A stretch of 7,253 bases of DNA from NCBI GenBank assembly GCA_029287875.1, contig JARFQH010000206.1, positions 1-7,253 of the forward strand. Reading direction: 5' to 3'. This DNA is from Desulfobacteraceae bacterium (GTDB lineage: Bacteria; Desulfobacterota; Desulfobacteria; Desulfobacterales; SG8-13). Positions 1-6,854 of the stretch are shown here, piece after piece. Numbering within the stretch: position 1 is the stretch's first letter; every line of letters begins with the position of its first letter. Position numbers and translations under genes: made by a program. The notes beneath the pieces were generated by a model, which saw only the letters and a list, made by a program, of their open reading frames with translations, did not search any database and was not told the DNA's origin.

Positions 1-43
1 ATCAGATCAATGGCGGACACGTCTATCTCCTGAATCGCGACCT
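1..43. repeat. 43-bp direct repeat, copy 1
   Basis: This stretch recurs without a mismatch at 108-150, giving a 107-bp period. The match may extend beyond the left window edge. Read on the minus strand it is the 3' part of a degenerate tRNA-Asp-like sequence: variable loop, broken T arm, acceptor 3' strand, G discriminator and CCA, plus about 10 bases downstream. The simplest inference is a local tandem duplication of part of a tRNA relic rather than a transposon end. Confidence 0.9.
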
Positions 44-90
44 TCCCGCAGGGCACGCGGGACGTTCTAACCAAACTGAACTACGCCCCC
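11..90 (-). pseudogene. tRNA-Asp-like pseudogene (degenerate)
   Basis: On the minus strand the sequence begins GGGGGCG, then TA, then a perfect D stem (GTTC/GAAC at 81-78 and 67-64) with a GG-containing D loop. The sequence ends in G plus CCA (14-11), and the G discriminator together with the GTAGTTCAG and AGGTCGCG blocks resembles bacterial tRNA-Asp. The anticodon stem is 6 bp (TCCCGC 62-57, GCGGGA 49-44) with a 7-base loop GTGCCCT, so the anticodon slot reads GCC (Gly) instead of the expected GUC. The T arm does not pair, and the acceptor 3' strand CGTGTCC only partly matches the 5' strand. These defects argue for a pseudogene. The Asp origin is inferred from remembered tRNA-Asp features, and a tRNA covariance-model scan would settle it. 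Confidence 0.6.
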
Positions 91-107
91 CGCATTATTG
101 TATCCGC

Positions 108-150
108 ATCAGATCAATGGCGGACACGTCTATCTCCTGAATCGCGACCT
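108..150. repeat. 43-bp direct repeat, copy 2
   Basis: This copy is identical to 1-43. Here only the 3' half of the tRNA-Asp-like sequence is present. On the minus strand it starts directly at the variable-loop-like AGGTC (150-146) and ends past CCA (120-118), with no matching D arm or anticodon arm upstream. It is therefore a truncated second relic lying between tRNA-Val and the longer pseudogene. Confidence 0.85.
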
Positions 151-180
151 ATGCGCCTATCCACTCAACTGTGGAGTGAG

Positions 181-256
181 TGGTAGGCGGAACAGGGCTT
201 GAACCTGTGACCTTCGGCTTGTAAGGCCGACGCTCTCCCAGCTGAGCTATCCGCCC
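181..256 (-). tRNA. tRNA-Val (anticodon UAC)
   Basis: The gene is an intact 76-nt cloverleaf including an encoded CCA (183-181). The acceptor strands GGGCGGA (256-250) and TCCGCCT pair, with a G-U at the first position. The D stem is GCTC/GAGC. The anticodon stem is TCGGC/GCCGA with loop CTTACAA, so the anticodon at 223-221 is TAC, reading GUA and related valine codons. The variable loop is five bases, and the T arm ACAGG-TTCAAGC-CCTGT is canonical. It lies downstream of lon on the same strand and has a weak promoter of its own just upstream. It is the only tRNA in this end of the window that folds completely. Confidence 0.97.
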
Positions 257-264
257 AAGTTCTG

Positions 265-293
265 TCTACATGTTCGATCGCAATAAATGGCAA
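265..293 (-). promoter_or_regulatory. weak sigma70-like promoter for tRNA-Val
   Basis: On the minus strand TTGCCA (293-288; five of six matches to TTGACA) is followed by a 17-base spacer and TGTAGA (270-265; three of six matches to TATAAT). Transcription would begin a few bases before the mature tRNA 5' end. The -10 element is poor, so the tRNA may instead depend partly on read-through from upstream. Confidence 0.35.
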
Positions 294-299
294 AAATTA

Positions 300-373
300 A
301 GAGCTGAAAGGGCTTAAACCTGTTATCTTCCCGCTCGATAGGCGGGACGCTCTCCCAGCTGAGCTATCCGCCC
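300..373 (-). pseudogene. tRNA relic: Val-like 5' half with Asp-like anticodon arm
   Basis: The first 26 bases on the minus strand (373-348) are identical to the tRNA-Val gene at 256-231. The anticodon arm then differs, with a 6-bp stem TCCCGC/GCGGGA (347-342 and 334-329) and loop CTATCGA, which resembles the tRNA-Asp loop CTGTCAC; the anticodon slot would read AUC. The T loop TTTAAGC survives, but the T stem has a mismatch. The acceptor 3' strand CAGCTCT no longer pairs with GGGCGGA, and no CCA follows. It therefore cannot form a normal tRNA. It looks like a decayed duplicate or recombinant of neighbouring tRNA-Val and tRNA-Asp genes, although the recombination itself is inferred. Confidence 0.7.
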
Positions 374-427
374 ACACGTATGGCTCAGTCTGCGGGTTTT
401 CTCAGAAAGAACCGTATAGCTAACAGC

Positions 428-476
428 AACAAGCGGCTGTGTCAAGCCAAAAGTCGGCTTGGTAACGCCGCTTGTT
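428..476 (-). terminator. long nested hairpin downstream of lon (possible transcript end)
   Basis: A perfect 10-bp outer stem, AACAAGCGGC at 428-437 with GCCGCTTGTT at 467-476, encloses a 6-bp inner stem, CAAGCC at 443-448 with GGCTTG at 456-461. It begins about 30 bases after the lon stop codon. Neither side carries a clear T tract, so it is not a textbook intrinsic terminator and could instead stabilise or process the lon mRNA 3' end. A smaller hairpin, GGGCT/AGCCC at 491-506, lies right after the lon stop codon. Confidence 0.45.
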
Positions 477-506
477 TGTAATAATGGCCCGGGCTCTTGC
501 CAGCCC

Positions 507-2960
507 TTAAATCAGATTGGCCGGCTGGTTGTCGATCCCGCTGTCGGCCGCGATCTCGAAGCTTATATCGTTATTGGTAAACAGAGCGCCACCGTCCTGG
601 ACGATGATGGCATGCATCAGCACCTCATCCATGTGATCCGCCGTGACGATTTCGATCTGTTTTTTGATCGGTTTGGGGATCTCCCGGATGTCTTTCTCGT
701 TTTCCTTCGGGATGATCACCTTCGTGATCCCGCCGCGATGGGCTGCCAGGATCTTTTCCTTCAAACCGCCGATCGGCAGCACGCGGCCACGCAGGGTGAT
801 TTCGCCGGTCATGGCCAGGTCCCGGTGAACGGGGCGCTTGGTCAAAGCGGACACGATGGAGGTGCACATGGTGATACCGGCCGAGGGACCATCCTTAGGA
901 ATCGCCCCTTCCGGGATATGGATGTGGATGTCGAACTTGCGATGAAACTTCTCGTCGATCTGAAGATATGCCGCGCGTGAGCGCACATAGCTGACCGCGG
1001 CCTGCGCAGATTCTTGCATCACATCGCCGAGTTTTCCGGTAACAATCAACTGGCCCTTGCCCGGCATGATGGCCGTTTCCACATTCAGCAACTCTCCTCC
1101 AACCTGGGTCCAGGCCAATCCGGTCACCAGACCGATCTGGTCTTTTTCTTCGATCTGACCCTCCCGGAAACGGGCCGGCCCCAGATACTTGGCCACCGAT
1201 TTGCTGGAAACCGTGTATACGTTCTTTTCCTTGTCCCTGCTCTTGTTCTTGAGCACCTCCTTGGCTATTTTACGGCAAATGGAGGCTATTTCCCTTTCCA
1301 GGTTTCGAACGCCGGCCTCACGCGTGTATTTTCGGATAACAGTATAAATGGCGTTTGGCGAAAAATTGATGTCTTTGCCTTCGAGGCCGTTGATTTTGAC
1401 CTGTTTGGGAACCAGAAACCCCTCACCGATATGATATTTTTCATATTCCGTGTAGCCGGGCAGGCGGATGATCTCCATGCGGTCCTGCAGCGGCAGAGGG
1501 ATGTCGGGCAGCGTGTTGGCGGTCGTGATAAACAAAATATCCGACAGATCGTAGTCGACATCCAGGTAGTGATCGTTGAAAGCGTAGTTCTGCTCGGGAT
1601 CGAGTACCTCAAGCAACGCCGCCGACGGGTCGCCCCTGAAGTCCATGCTCATTTTGTCGACTTCGTCCAGACAGAATACCGGGTTGTTGACGCCAATCTT
1701 TTTGAGGGACTGGATGATCTTGCCCGGCAGGGCGCCGATATACGTGCGCCGGTGGCCGCGTATCTCGGCCTCGTCACGAACACCGCCCAAAGACATGCGC
1801 ACGAACTTCCGGCCCGTGGCTCGGGATACCGATTTGGCCAGAGAGGTCTTGCCGACGCCTGGCGGCCCCACGAAGCACAAAATCGGCCCCCTGATCTTTT
1901 GCACCAGGGCTTGGACCGCGAGATATTCCAGAATCCGCTCCTTCGGTTTTTCCAGACCGTAATGATCTTCGTCGAGGATTTTTTCCGCATTGTCGATGTC
2001 GGTGTTGACGTCGGTTTTTTCGTACCAGGGCAGGCTGACCAACCAGTCGATGTAGTTGCGAACTACGGTGGCCTCGGCCGACATGGGCGTCATCAGCTTC
2101 AGCTTCTTGAGCTCACTTTTGACCTTCTCGGTCGCCTCCTTTGACATCTTCTTCTTCGCTATTTTCTCTTCGACCTCGTTCAGATCGTCGAGCGTGTCCT
2201 CGTCGGAGCCCATCTCCTTCTTGATGGCCCGCATCTGCTCGTTCAGGTAATAGTTCTTCTGAGTCTTCTCCATCTGCTCCTTGACCCGACTCTTGATGCG
2301 CTGATCCATCTTGTAAATGTCGATCTCCATCTGGATCAGACTCAGCAGGAGCGCGAGCCGGTCGGAGGGGTCAATCGCCTCGAGCAGGCGCTGCTTGTCA
2401 TCGATTTTGAAAGAGAAGTGTGCGGCCAGCGTGTCGGCTAATTTCGACGGCTCCTCAAGGGCGGCGACACTCGCAACCAACTCTTTGGAAAGACTCTTGT
2501 TGAGAGCGGCGTATTGCTCGAAGCTCTTCTGAACCGAGCGGCACAGCGCAGTGCCTTCAGCAGCCGTCAACCGCGGCTCGAAGACCTTCTCCATTTCGAC
2601 CTGGAAATACTCCTTCTCCGCCAAGAAGCGAACGATGCGCCCCCGGTTGTCGCCTTCCACAAGGGCCTTGACCGTTCCGTCCGGTAGTCGCAGCAGTTGC
2701 AGAACTTTGCCAACGGTCCCCAGGCGGCTGATGTCGGCCTCGGTCGGATTGTCTATCCCGGCCTTCTTCTGGGTAGCAAGAAATACTCTTTTGTCCCGGT
2801 TCATCGCCTCAGAAAGCGCGCTGACGGATTTGGGCCGCCCCACGAAAAGCGGTGCGACCATGTGGGGAAAGACGACGATGTCTCGCAGTGGCAGCATCGG
2901 CAGAATTATCCGGCTGGGTTGGGCATCATCATCTTTGAATATTTTCGGTAAACTAACCAT
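507..2960 (-). CDS. lon: ATP-dependent protease Lon (LonA type)
   Basis: This is a full-length LonA serine protease of 817 residues, a soluble hexamer that uses ATP to unfold and degrade damaged and regulatory proteins. The N-terminal substrate-binding domain starts near residue 18 with LPLRDIVVFPHMV, and helical coiled segments span about 215-300. The AAA+ module follows: Walker A GPPGVGKT (365-372), Walker B with D432-E433, sensor-1 N482 and a sensor-2 motif AGVRNLER (549-556). The protease domain has catalytic Ser693 in PKDGPSAG and Lys736 in GGLKEK. Compared with E. coli Lon (784 residues, Ser679 and Lys722), it has about 14 extra residues at the front and about 19 at the tail. The ATG at 2960 is the only reasonable start, but the best upstream purine run (GAGAG) is about 14 bases away, so the ribosome binding site is weak. 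It is last in the tig-clpP-clpX-lon operon, 143 bp after clpX. Confidence 0.98.
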   Translation of the reverse strand: MVSLPKIFKDDDAQPSRIILPMLPLRDIVVFPHMVAPLFVGRPKSVSALSEAMNRDKRVFLATQKKAGIDNPTEADISRLGTVGKVLQLLRLPDGTVKALVEGDNRGRIVRFLAEKEYFQVEMEKVFEPRLTAAEGTALCRSVQKSFEQYAALNKSLSKELVASVAALEEPSKLADTLAAHFSFKIDDKQRLLEAIDPSDRLALLLSLIQMEIDIYKMDQRIKSRVKEQMEKTQKNYYLNEQMRAIKKEMGSDEDTLDDLNEVEEKIAKKKMSKEATEKVKSELKKLKLMTPMSAEATVVRNYIDWLVSLPWYEKTDVNTDIDNAEKILDEDHYGLEKPKERILEYLAVQALVQKIRGPILCFVGPPGVGKTSLAKSVSRATGRKFVRMSLGGVRDEAEIRGHRRTYIGALPGKIIQSLKKIGVNNPVFCLDEVDKMSMDFRGDPSAALLEVLDPEQNYAFNDHYLDVDYDLSDILFITTANTLPDIPLPLQDRMEIIRLPGYTEYEKYHIGEGFLVPKQVKINGLEGKDINFSPNAIYTVIRKYTREAGVRNLEREIASICRKIAKEVLKNKSRDKEKNVYTVSSKSVAKYLGPARFREGQIEEKDQIGLVTGLAWTQVGGELLNVETAIMPGKGQLIVTGKLGDVMQESAQAAVSYVRSRAAYLQIDEKFHRKFDIHIHIPEGAIPKDGPSAGITMCTSIVSALTKRPVHRDLAMTGEITLRGRVLPIGGLKEKILAAHRGGITKVIIPKENEKDIREIPKPIKKQIEIVTADHMDEVLMHAIIVQDGGALFTNNDISFEIAADSGIDNQPANLI

Positions 2961-2986
2961 AGTAGTAACTTGTTCTCTCTGGTTTG

Positions 2987-3003
2987 CGATTCGTCGCGAA
3001 TCG
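2987..3003. repeat. short hairpin in the lon leader
   Basis: CGATTCG (2987-2993) and CGAATCG (2997-3003) form a perfect 7-bp inverted repeat with a 3-base loop. It lies 26-43 bases upstream of the lon ATG. It could be an operator half-site pair or an RNA hairpin next to the weak lon ribosome binding site. I see no convincing promoter in the 143-bp clpX-lon gap. Confidence 0.5.
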
Positions 3004-3060
3004 AATGGTTGTGTTACGGCGGTTTAATTCAGCCCGGTTCGCAGCAGCGAGCATGTTCCC

Positions 3061-3078
3061 GACCCGAAACCGCGGGTC
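3061..3078. repeat. hairpin just downstream of clpX
   Basis: GACCCG (3061-3066) and CGGGTC (3073-3078) form a perfect 6-bp GC-rich stem with a 6-base loop. On the lon-sense strand it begins 25 bases after the clpX stop codon and is not followed by a T tract. It may attenuate or define an mRNA 3' end between clpX and lon, but full termination here is not supported. Confidence 0.45.
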
Positions 3079-3103
3079 AGGCGGATAGGCGAATTTTGTA
3101 TTC

Positions 3104-4348
<1,245 letters not shown>

Positions 4349-4349
4349 T

Positions 4350-4964
4350 TTAGGCCTCCATCTTGTCGATGCGATCCAGGTCGTCCCGGTTGGTGATGAC
4401 GTGGTCGATAATTCCGTAATCCTGCGCCTCCTGTCCGGACATGAAGAAGTCGCGATCCGTATCCTTGCGAATCTGATCAACATCTTTCCCCGTGTGGTTG
4501 ACCAGAATCTGGTTGAGGGTCTCCTTCATACGCAGGATTTCCCTGGCCTGGATCTCGATATCCGAAGCCTGGCCCTGAAATCCGCCCATGGGCTGATGAA
4601 TCAGGATGCGTGAATTGGGAAGCGAGTACCGTTTCCCACGCGCTCCGCAGGCCAGCAGAAGCGCTCCCATGCTGGCCGCCTGTCCGATGCAGACGGTCGT
4701 GACGTCGGGCTTGATATACTGCATGGTGTCGTAAACGGCCAGACCGGCGGTAACAAGGCCGCCGGGTGAATTGATATAGAAATTGATGTCTTTGTCCGGA
4801 TCTTCCGATTCGAGAAAAAGCAACTGGGCGATGAGAAGATTGGCGATCTCATCGTTGATGGCAGTACCCAGAAAAATGATCCTGTCTTTGAGCAATCGTG
4901 AGTATATGTCGTAGGCGCGCTCGCCTCGGCTGCTCTGCTCGATGACCATGGGTATGATCGGCAC
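4350..4964 (-). CDS. clpP: ATP-dependent Clp protease, proteolytic subunit ClpP
   Basis: ClpP is a serine protease that assembles into a 14-subunit barrel and degrades proteins delivered by ClpX or another Clp ATPase. The protein has 204 residues, close to the usual size. The catalytic triad is Ser98 in GQAASMGA, His123 in ILIHQPMGG and Asp172 in DTDRDFF. The INSPGG oxyanion-region motif is at 64-69. The N-terminal PMVIEQSSRGERAYDIYSRLL matches the start of mature ClpP, with almost no propeptide. The start is a GTG at 4964, supported by AAGGAG 7 bases upstream; the next ATG, at 4949, would remove five residues and lacks that spacing. It sits 136 bp downstream of tig, behind a strong hairpin, and is followed by clpX after one base. 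Confidence 0.98.
   Translation of the reverse strand: MPIIPMVIEQSSRGERAYDIYSRLLKDRIIFLGTAINDEIANLLIAQLLFLESEDPDKDINFYINSPGGLVTAGLAVYDTMQYIKPDVTTVCIGQAASMGALLLACGARGKRYSLPNSRILIHQPMGGFQGQASDIEIQAREILRMKETLNQILVNHTGKDVDQIRKDTDRDFFMSGQEAQDYGIIDHVITNRDDLDRIDKMEA
4355..4359 (-). promoter_or_regulatory. clpX ribosome binding site inside the end of clpP
   Basis: GGAGG on the minus strand lies within the last sense codons of clpP, 6 bases before the clpX ATG. The clpP TAA and the clpX ATG are separated by a single A. Ribosomes finishing clpP are well placed to start clpX, which would keep protease and unfoldase output matched. Confidence 0.85.
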
Positions 4965-4971
4965 AGTTTAA

Positions 4972-4977
4972 CTCCTT
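4972..4977 (-). promoter_or_regulatory. clpP ribosome binding site (supports GTG start)
   Basis: AAGGAG on the minus strand is 7 bases upstream of the GTG at 4964, which is ideal spacing. This site decides the start in favour of GTG over the in-frame ATG at 4949. Confidence 0.85.
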
Positions 4978-4982
4978 TTTCG

Positions 4983-5051
4983 TCATTTTGGTTTTCCAGC
5001 CGTCCGGCCACTTCGTATTAGCCGGGCGGATGGAAAACAGATATTTATCAT
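4983..5051 (-). CDS. possible 22-residue leader ORF ahead of clpP
   Basis: An ATG at 5051 opens a frame of 22 codons that ends with TGA at 4985-4983, 18 bases before the clpP GTG. A perfect AGGAGG (5070-5065) stands upstream, but its 13-base distance is longer than usual. The frame runs through almost the whole hairpin at 4991-5038, so its translation would change the folding of the clpP leader. The predicted peptide has four arginines and two lysines and no recognisable domain. It may well be a chance ORF. Confidence 0.2.
   Translation of the reverse strand: MINICFPSARLIRSGRTAGKPK
4991..5038 (-). promoter_or_regulatory. strong imperfect hairpin between tig and clpP
   Basis: The arms 4991-5008 and 5021-5038 pair over 18 positions with one mismatch and one G-U, around a 12-base loop. 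The outer eight pairs are GTTTTCCA/TGGAAAAC and the inner part is GC-rich. On the transcribed strand it ends about 13 bases before the clpP AAGGAG and is not followed by a T tract. It is therefore better explained as an RNA processing, stability or translation-control element than as a terminator. Confidence 0.6.
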
Positions 5052-5100
5052 TGGCCCCGTTCGACCTCCTGGTCAAAAACAAACCAGCATCCAGTCGTCG

Positions 5101-6432
5101 CTAACTGGCCGGTTCAGTTTGGTCCGAGGTCTGTTCGGACAGCTCGACTTCCTTGATTTCGCTACTATCTATAATAAGTTCAATGGCTTTTTTTTCAAGG
5201 AAGGTCTGCGTGAAATAGTCAAGCTTATCCGTAGTTTGATTGTAGAAACTCGTTACCTGCTCTAAAGGCTGCTGGAAGGCATCGGCCATTTCCTGAAGGC
5301 CGGCTTCAACCTCCTCGTCGGCGAGCGTCAGGTTTTCCTGGTCGATGATTTTTTCCAAAATCAGGTGCCGCTTCACCTGCTTGACCGCCGTGTCCCGGTA
5401 GTTTTCGGCGATCGCTTCCCGGGAGAGCCCCATCTCCTCAAGGCTTTTGTTGCGATAGGCAAACGATCGCTCGGCATCGTCGACGATCGCTTCGAGCTCG
5501 TAATCGATCATGACGTTCGGCACGTCAAACTCGGTTTTGTCGATCAGTTCGCCAAAGACCTGCTCGTTAATTTCCTGCTCGACCCGCTTGGCATAGCCCT
5601 CTTCCAGGTTTCGGCGGACCTGCGCTTTTAGTTCATCTAGGGTATTGTAATTGCCGGCTTTTTTGGCCAAATCATCATCGATTTCAGGGATATCCTCCTC
5701 CCGGATCTGGTTGAGGGTAACCTGAAAGTCGATGGTAGTCCCCGCCAGCTTTGCATTTGAATAATCCTCGGGAAAAGTGACCTTTATCTCCCGGGTTTCG
5801 TCGGTCTGCATGCCGATCAGGCCTTCATCGAAAGACGTCGCAATGCGGCCGTCACCGATTTTGAGGGTAAAGTTTTCGGTCCGTTGGGTTTCGGCAAAGG
5901 GTTTGCCGTTTTTGAGCCCTTCGTAGGTGACCATGACATGATCCCCATCCCGTGAGGGGCGTTCCTCGGCAATCGGTTTGTGTTGCGTCAGATTCTTCTG
6001 AAGGGCTTTAAGCTGCAGCTCGATTTCGGCGTCGTCGACCTTGTAACGGTTTTTTTTGAGCTTTAATCCTTTGAAATCAATGTCGTTAATATCGGGCTTG
6101 ACCTCGACCGTGGCATCGTATTTGTAATCTTGGTTCGCCTTGAGATCCGGCGGCTCGAGCTCTGGATTGCCGATGACCTTTAATTCGGTCTTCTTAAGGG
6201 CGTCGATGAACGATTCCTTTATCAATTTGGATGACACATCGGCATGGACATCCTTTTTGAACATGCGTTCCAAAACAGATCGGGGGGCCTTACCAGGGCG
6301 AAAGCCTTTGATTTTGGCCGTTTTCTTGAGCTGGCTGTAGGCGGAATCCAGCTCACGAACAACTTCTTCTTGCGGGATTTCGATATGCAGCGTTTTCTTA
6401 ACACCGCTCACATCTTCAACTGTAAAGTGCAT
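5101..6432 (-). CDS. tig: trigger factor (ribosome-associated chaperone and prolyl isomerase)
   Basis: Trigger factor binds the ribosome near the polypeptide exit, shields nascent chains and has peptidyl-prolyl isomerase activity. The protein has 443 residues counted from the chosen ATG, a normal length. The N-terminal domain carries the ribosome-docking signature GFRPGKAP (43-50; E. coli has GFRKGKVP). An FKBP-like isomerase domain spans about 150-240, including VMVTYEG and the FDEGLIGM segment. A helical C-terminal chaperone domain follows, ending in a short acidic, Ser/Thr-rich tail. An in-frame ATG at 6447 would add five residues but lacks a ribosome binding site. The ATG at 6432 follows GAAAGGAAGG closely and gives the expected MHFTVEDVSG-type beginning. 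It is the first gene of the tig-clpP-clpX-lon cluster. Confidence 0.97.
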   Translation of the reverse strand: MHFTVEDVSGVKKTLHIEIPQEEVVRELDSAYSQLKKTAKIKGFRPGKAPRSVLERMFKKDVHADVSSKLIKESFIDALKKTELKVIGNPELEPPDLKANQDYKYDATVEVKPDINDIDFKGLKLKKNRYKVDDAEIELQLKALQKNLTQHKPIAEERPSRDGDHVMVTYEGLKNGKPFAETQRTENFTLKIGDGRIATSFDEGLIGMQTDETREIKVTFPEDYSNAKLAGTTIDFQVTLNQIREEDIPEIDDDLAKKAGNYNTLDELKAQVRRNLEEGYAKRVEQEINEQVFGELIDKTEFDVPNVMIDYELEAIVDDAERSFAYRNKSLEEMGLSREAIAENYRDTAVKQVKRHLILEKIIDQENLTLADEEVEAGLQEMADAFQQPLEQVTSFYNQTTDKLDYFTQTFLEKKAIELIIDSSEIKEVELSEQTSDQTEPAS

Positions 6433-6670
6433 AGCCTTCCTTTCCATGTATCAACATCAGCCCAGCTGGCTGCCGATCAATACGTTCCACCCCACCTGAG
6501 TCTGATTGAAGAATCGAAAATAATTTGCGGGAACGCAGGCAATAGCATTTTCCCCCGTCGGTCACATGCCGAGGGCCACACCGGCAGTATTCAGCCAGCG
6601 ATTCAGCTCAATGCTGTTCGTAATGGCCGCTCGCGCTACCTGCGGTACAAGCAAGGTGGGGCGTAACCAA
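6433..6670. other. tig leader region, no gene recognised
   Basis: Nearly 240 bp separate the tRNA-Leu terminator from tig. I see no convincing protein or RNA gene here and no strong -35/-10 pair. The only structures found are a 5-bp stem, TGCCG (6567-6571) with CGGCA (6582-6586), and an 8-bp palindrome, CCAGCTGG, at 6462-6469. The tig promoter presumably lies in this stretch but cannot be placed with confidence. Confidence 0.5.
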
Positions 6671-6671
6671 G

Positions 6672-6698
6672 CAAAACGAGAAAACGTCGAAACAACGT
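6672..6698 (-). terminator. probable intrinsic terminator of tRNA-Leu
   Basis: On the minus strand ACGTTG (6698-6693), a 3-base loop and CGACGT (6689-6684) form a 6-bp stem with one G-U pair. A T-rich tail, TTTCTCGTTTTG, follows (6683-6672). It begins 13 bases after the tRNA-Leu CCA, which suggests that the tRNA is its own transcription unit and that tig has a separate promoter. Confidence 0.5.
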
Positions 6699-6711
6699 CG
6701 CTCCAGCGGTG

Positions 6712-6798
6712 TGGTGCGAGAGGGGAGACTTGAACTCCCATTCTGTCGCCAGAGCTGGATCCTAAGTCCAGTGCGTCTACCAGTTCCGCCACTCTCGC
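6712..6798 (-). tRNA. tRNA-Leu (anticodon UAG)
   Basis: This is an intact 87-nt class II tRNA with encoded CCA (6714-6712). The acceptor GCGAGAG (6798-6792) pairs fully with CTCTCGC, followed by an A discriminator as expected for tRNA-Leu. The anticodon stem CTGGA/TCCAG holds loop CTTAGGA, giving anticodon TAG at 6764-6762. The long variable arm forms a small TCTG-GCGA-CAGA hairpin, and the T arm is GGGAG-TTCAAGT-CTCCC. It has its own promoter and a probable terminator. Confidence 0.97.
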
Positions 6799-6813
6799 TC
6801 GTATCTGATTGTA

Positions 6814-6842
6814 ACAATACCTTTTCGCGATCTCGGCGTCAA
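6814..6842 (-). promoter_or_regulatory. sigma70-type promoter of tRNA-Leu
   Basis: On the minus strand TTGACG (6842-6837; five of six consensus matches) is followed by a 17-base spacer and TATTGT (6819-6814; four of six). The expected start is roughly 8-10 bases before the mature tRNA. The spacing and position are right for a stable-RNA promoter. Confidence 0.65.
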
Positions 6843-6854
6843 TCGGCGGGAGCC

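Noticed and set aside
1..43. A short open frame through the repeat on the minus strand (V-A-I-Q-E-I-D-V-S), considered as a transposase remnant
   Set aside because: It is too short to assign, and the same bases fit the 3' half of a degenerate tRNA with CCA.
1..150. The 43-bp repeats as a CRISPR array or insertion-sequence ends
   Set aside because: There are only two copies with one spacer, no cas or transposase genes, and the repeats are direct rather than inverted. The tRNA-like content explains them better.
161..178. CACTC/GAGTG hairpin just after tRNA-Val, considered as its terminator
   Set aside because: The stem is short and no T tract follows on the minus strand.
1014..2144. A 376-codon plus-strand ORF inside lon
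   Set aside because: It is antisense to conserved lon domains. It lacks a ribosome binding site and any recognisable protein features, and GC-rich codon use in lon easily opens the opposite frame.
4349..4483. Upstream extension of clpX to an ATG at 4483
   Set aside because: It would overlap clpP by about 130 bases, add an arginine/serine-rich tract absent from ClpX proteins and ignore the well-placed GGAGG before 4348.
6562..6817. Minus-strand ORFs running through the tRNA-Leu gene, one with a peptide beginning MAELVDALDLGSS
   Set aside because: This peptide is the familiar spurious translation of a class II tRNA gene; the cloverleaf explains the sequence fully.
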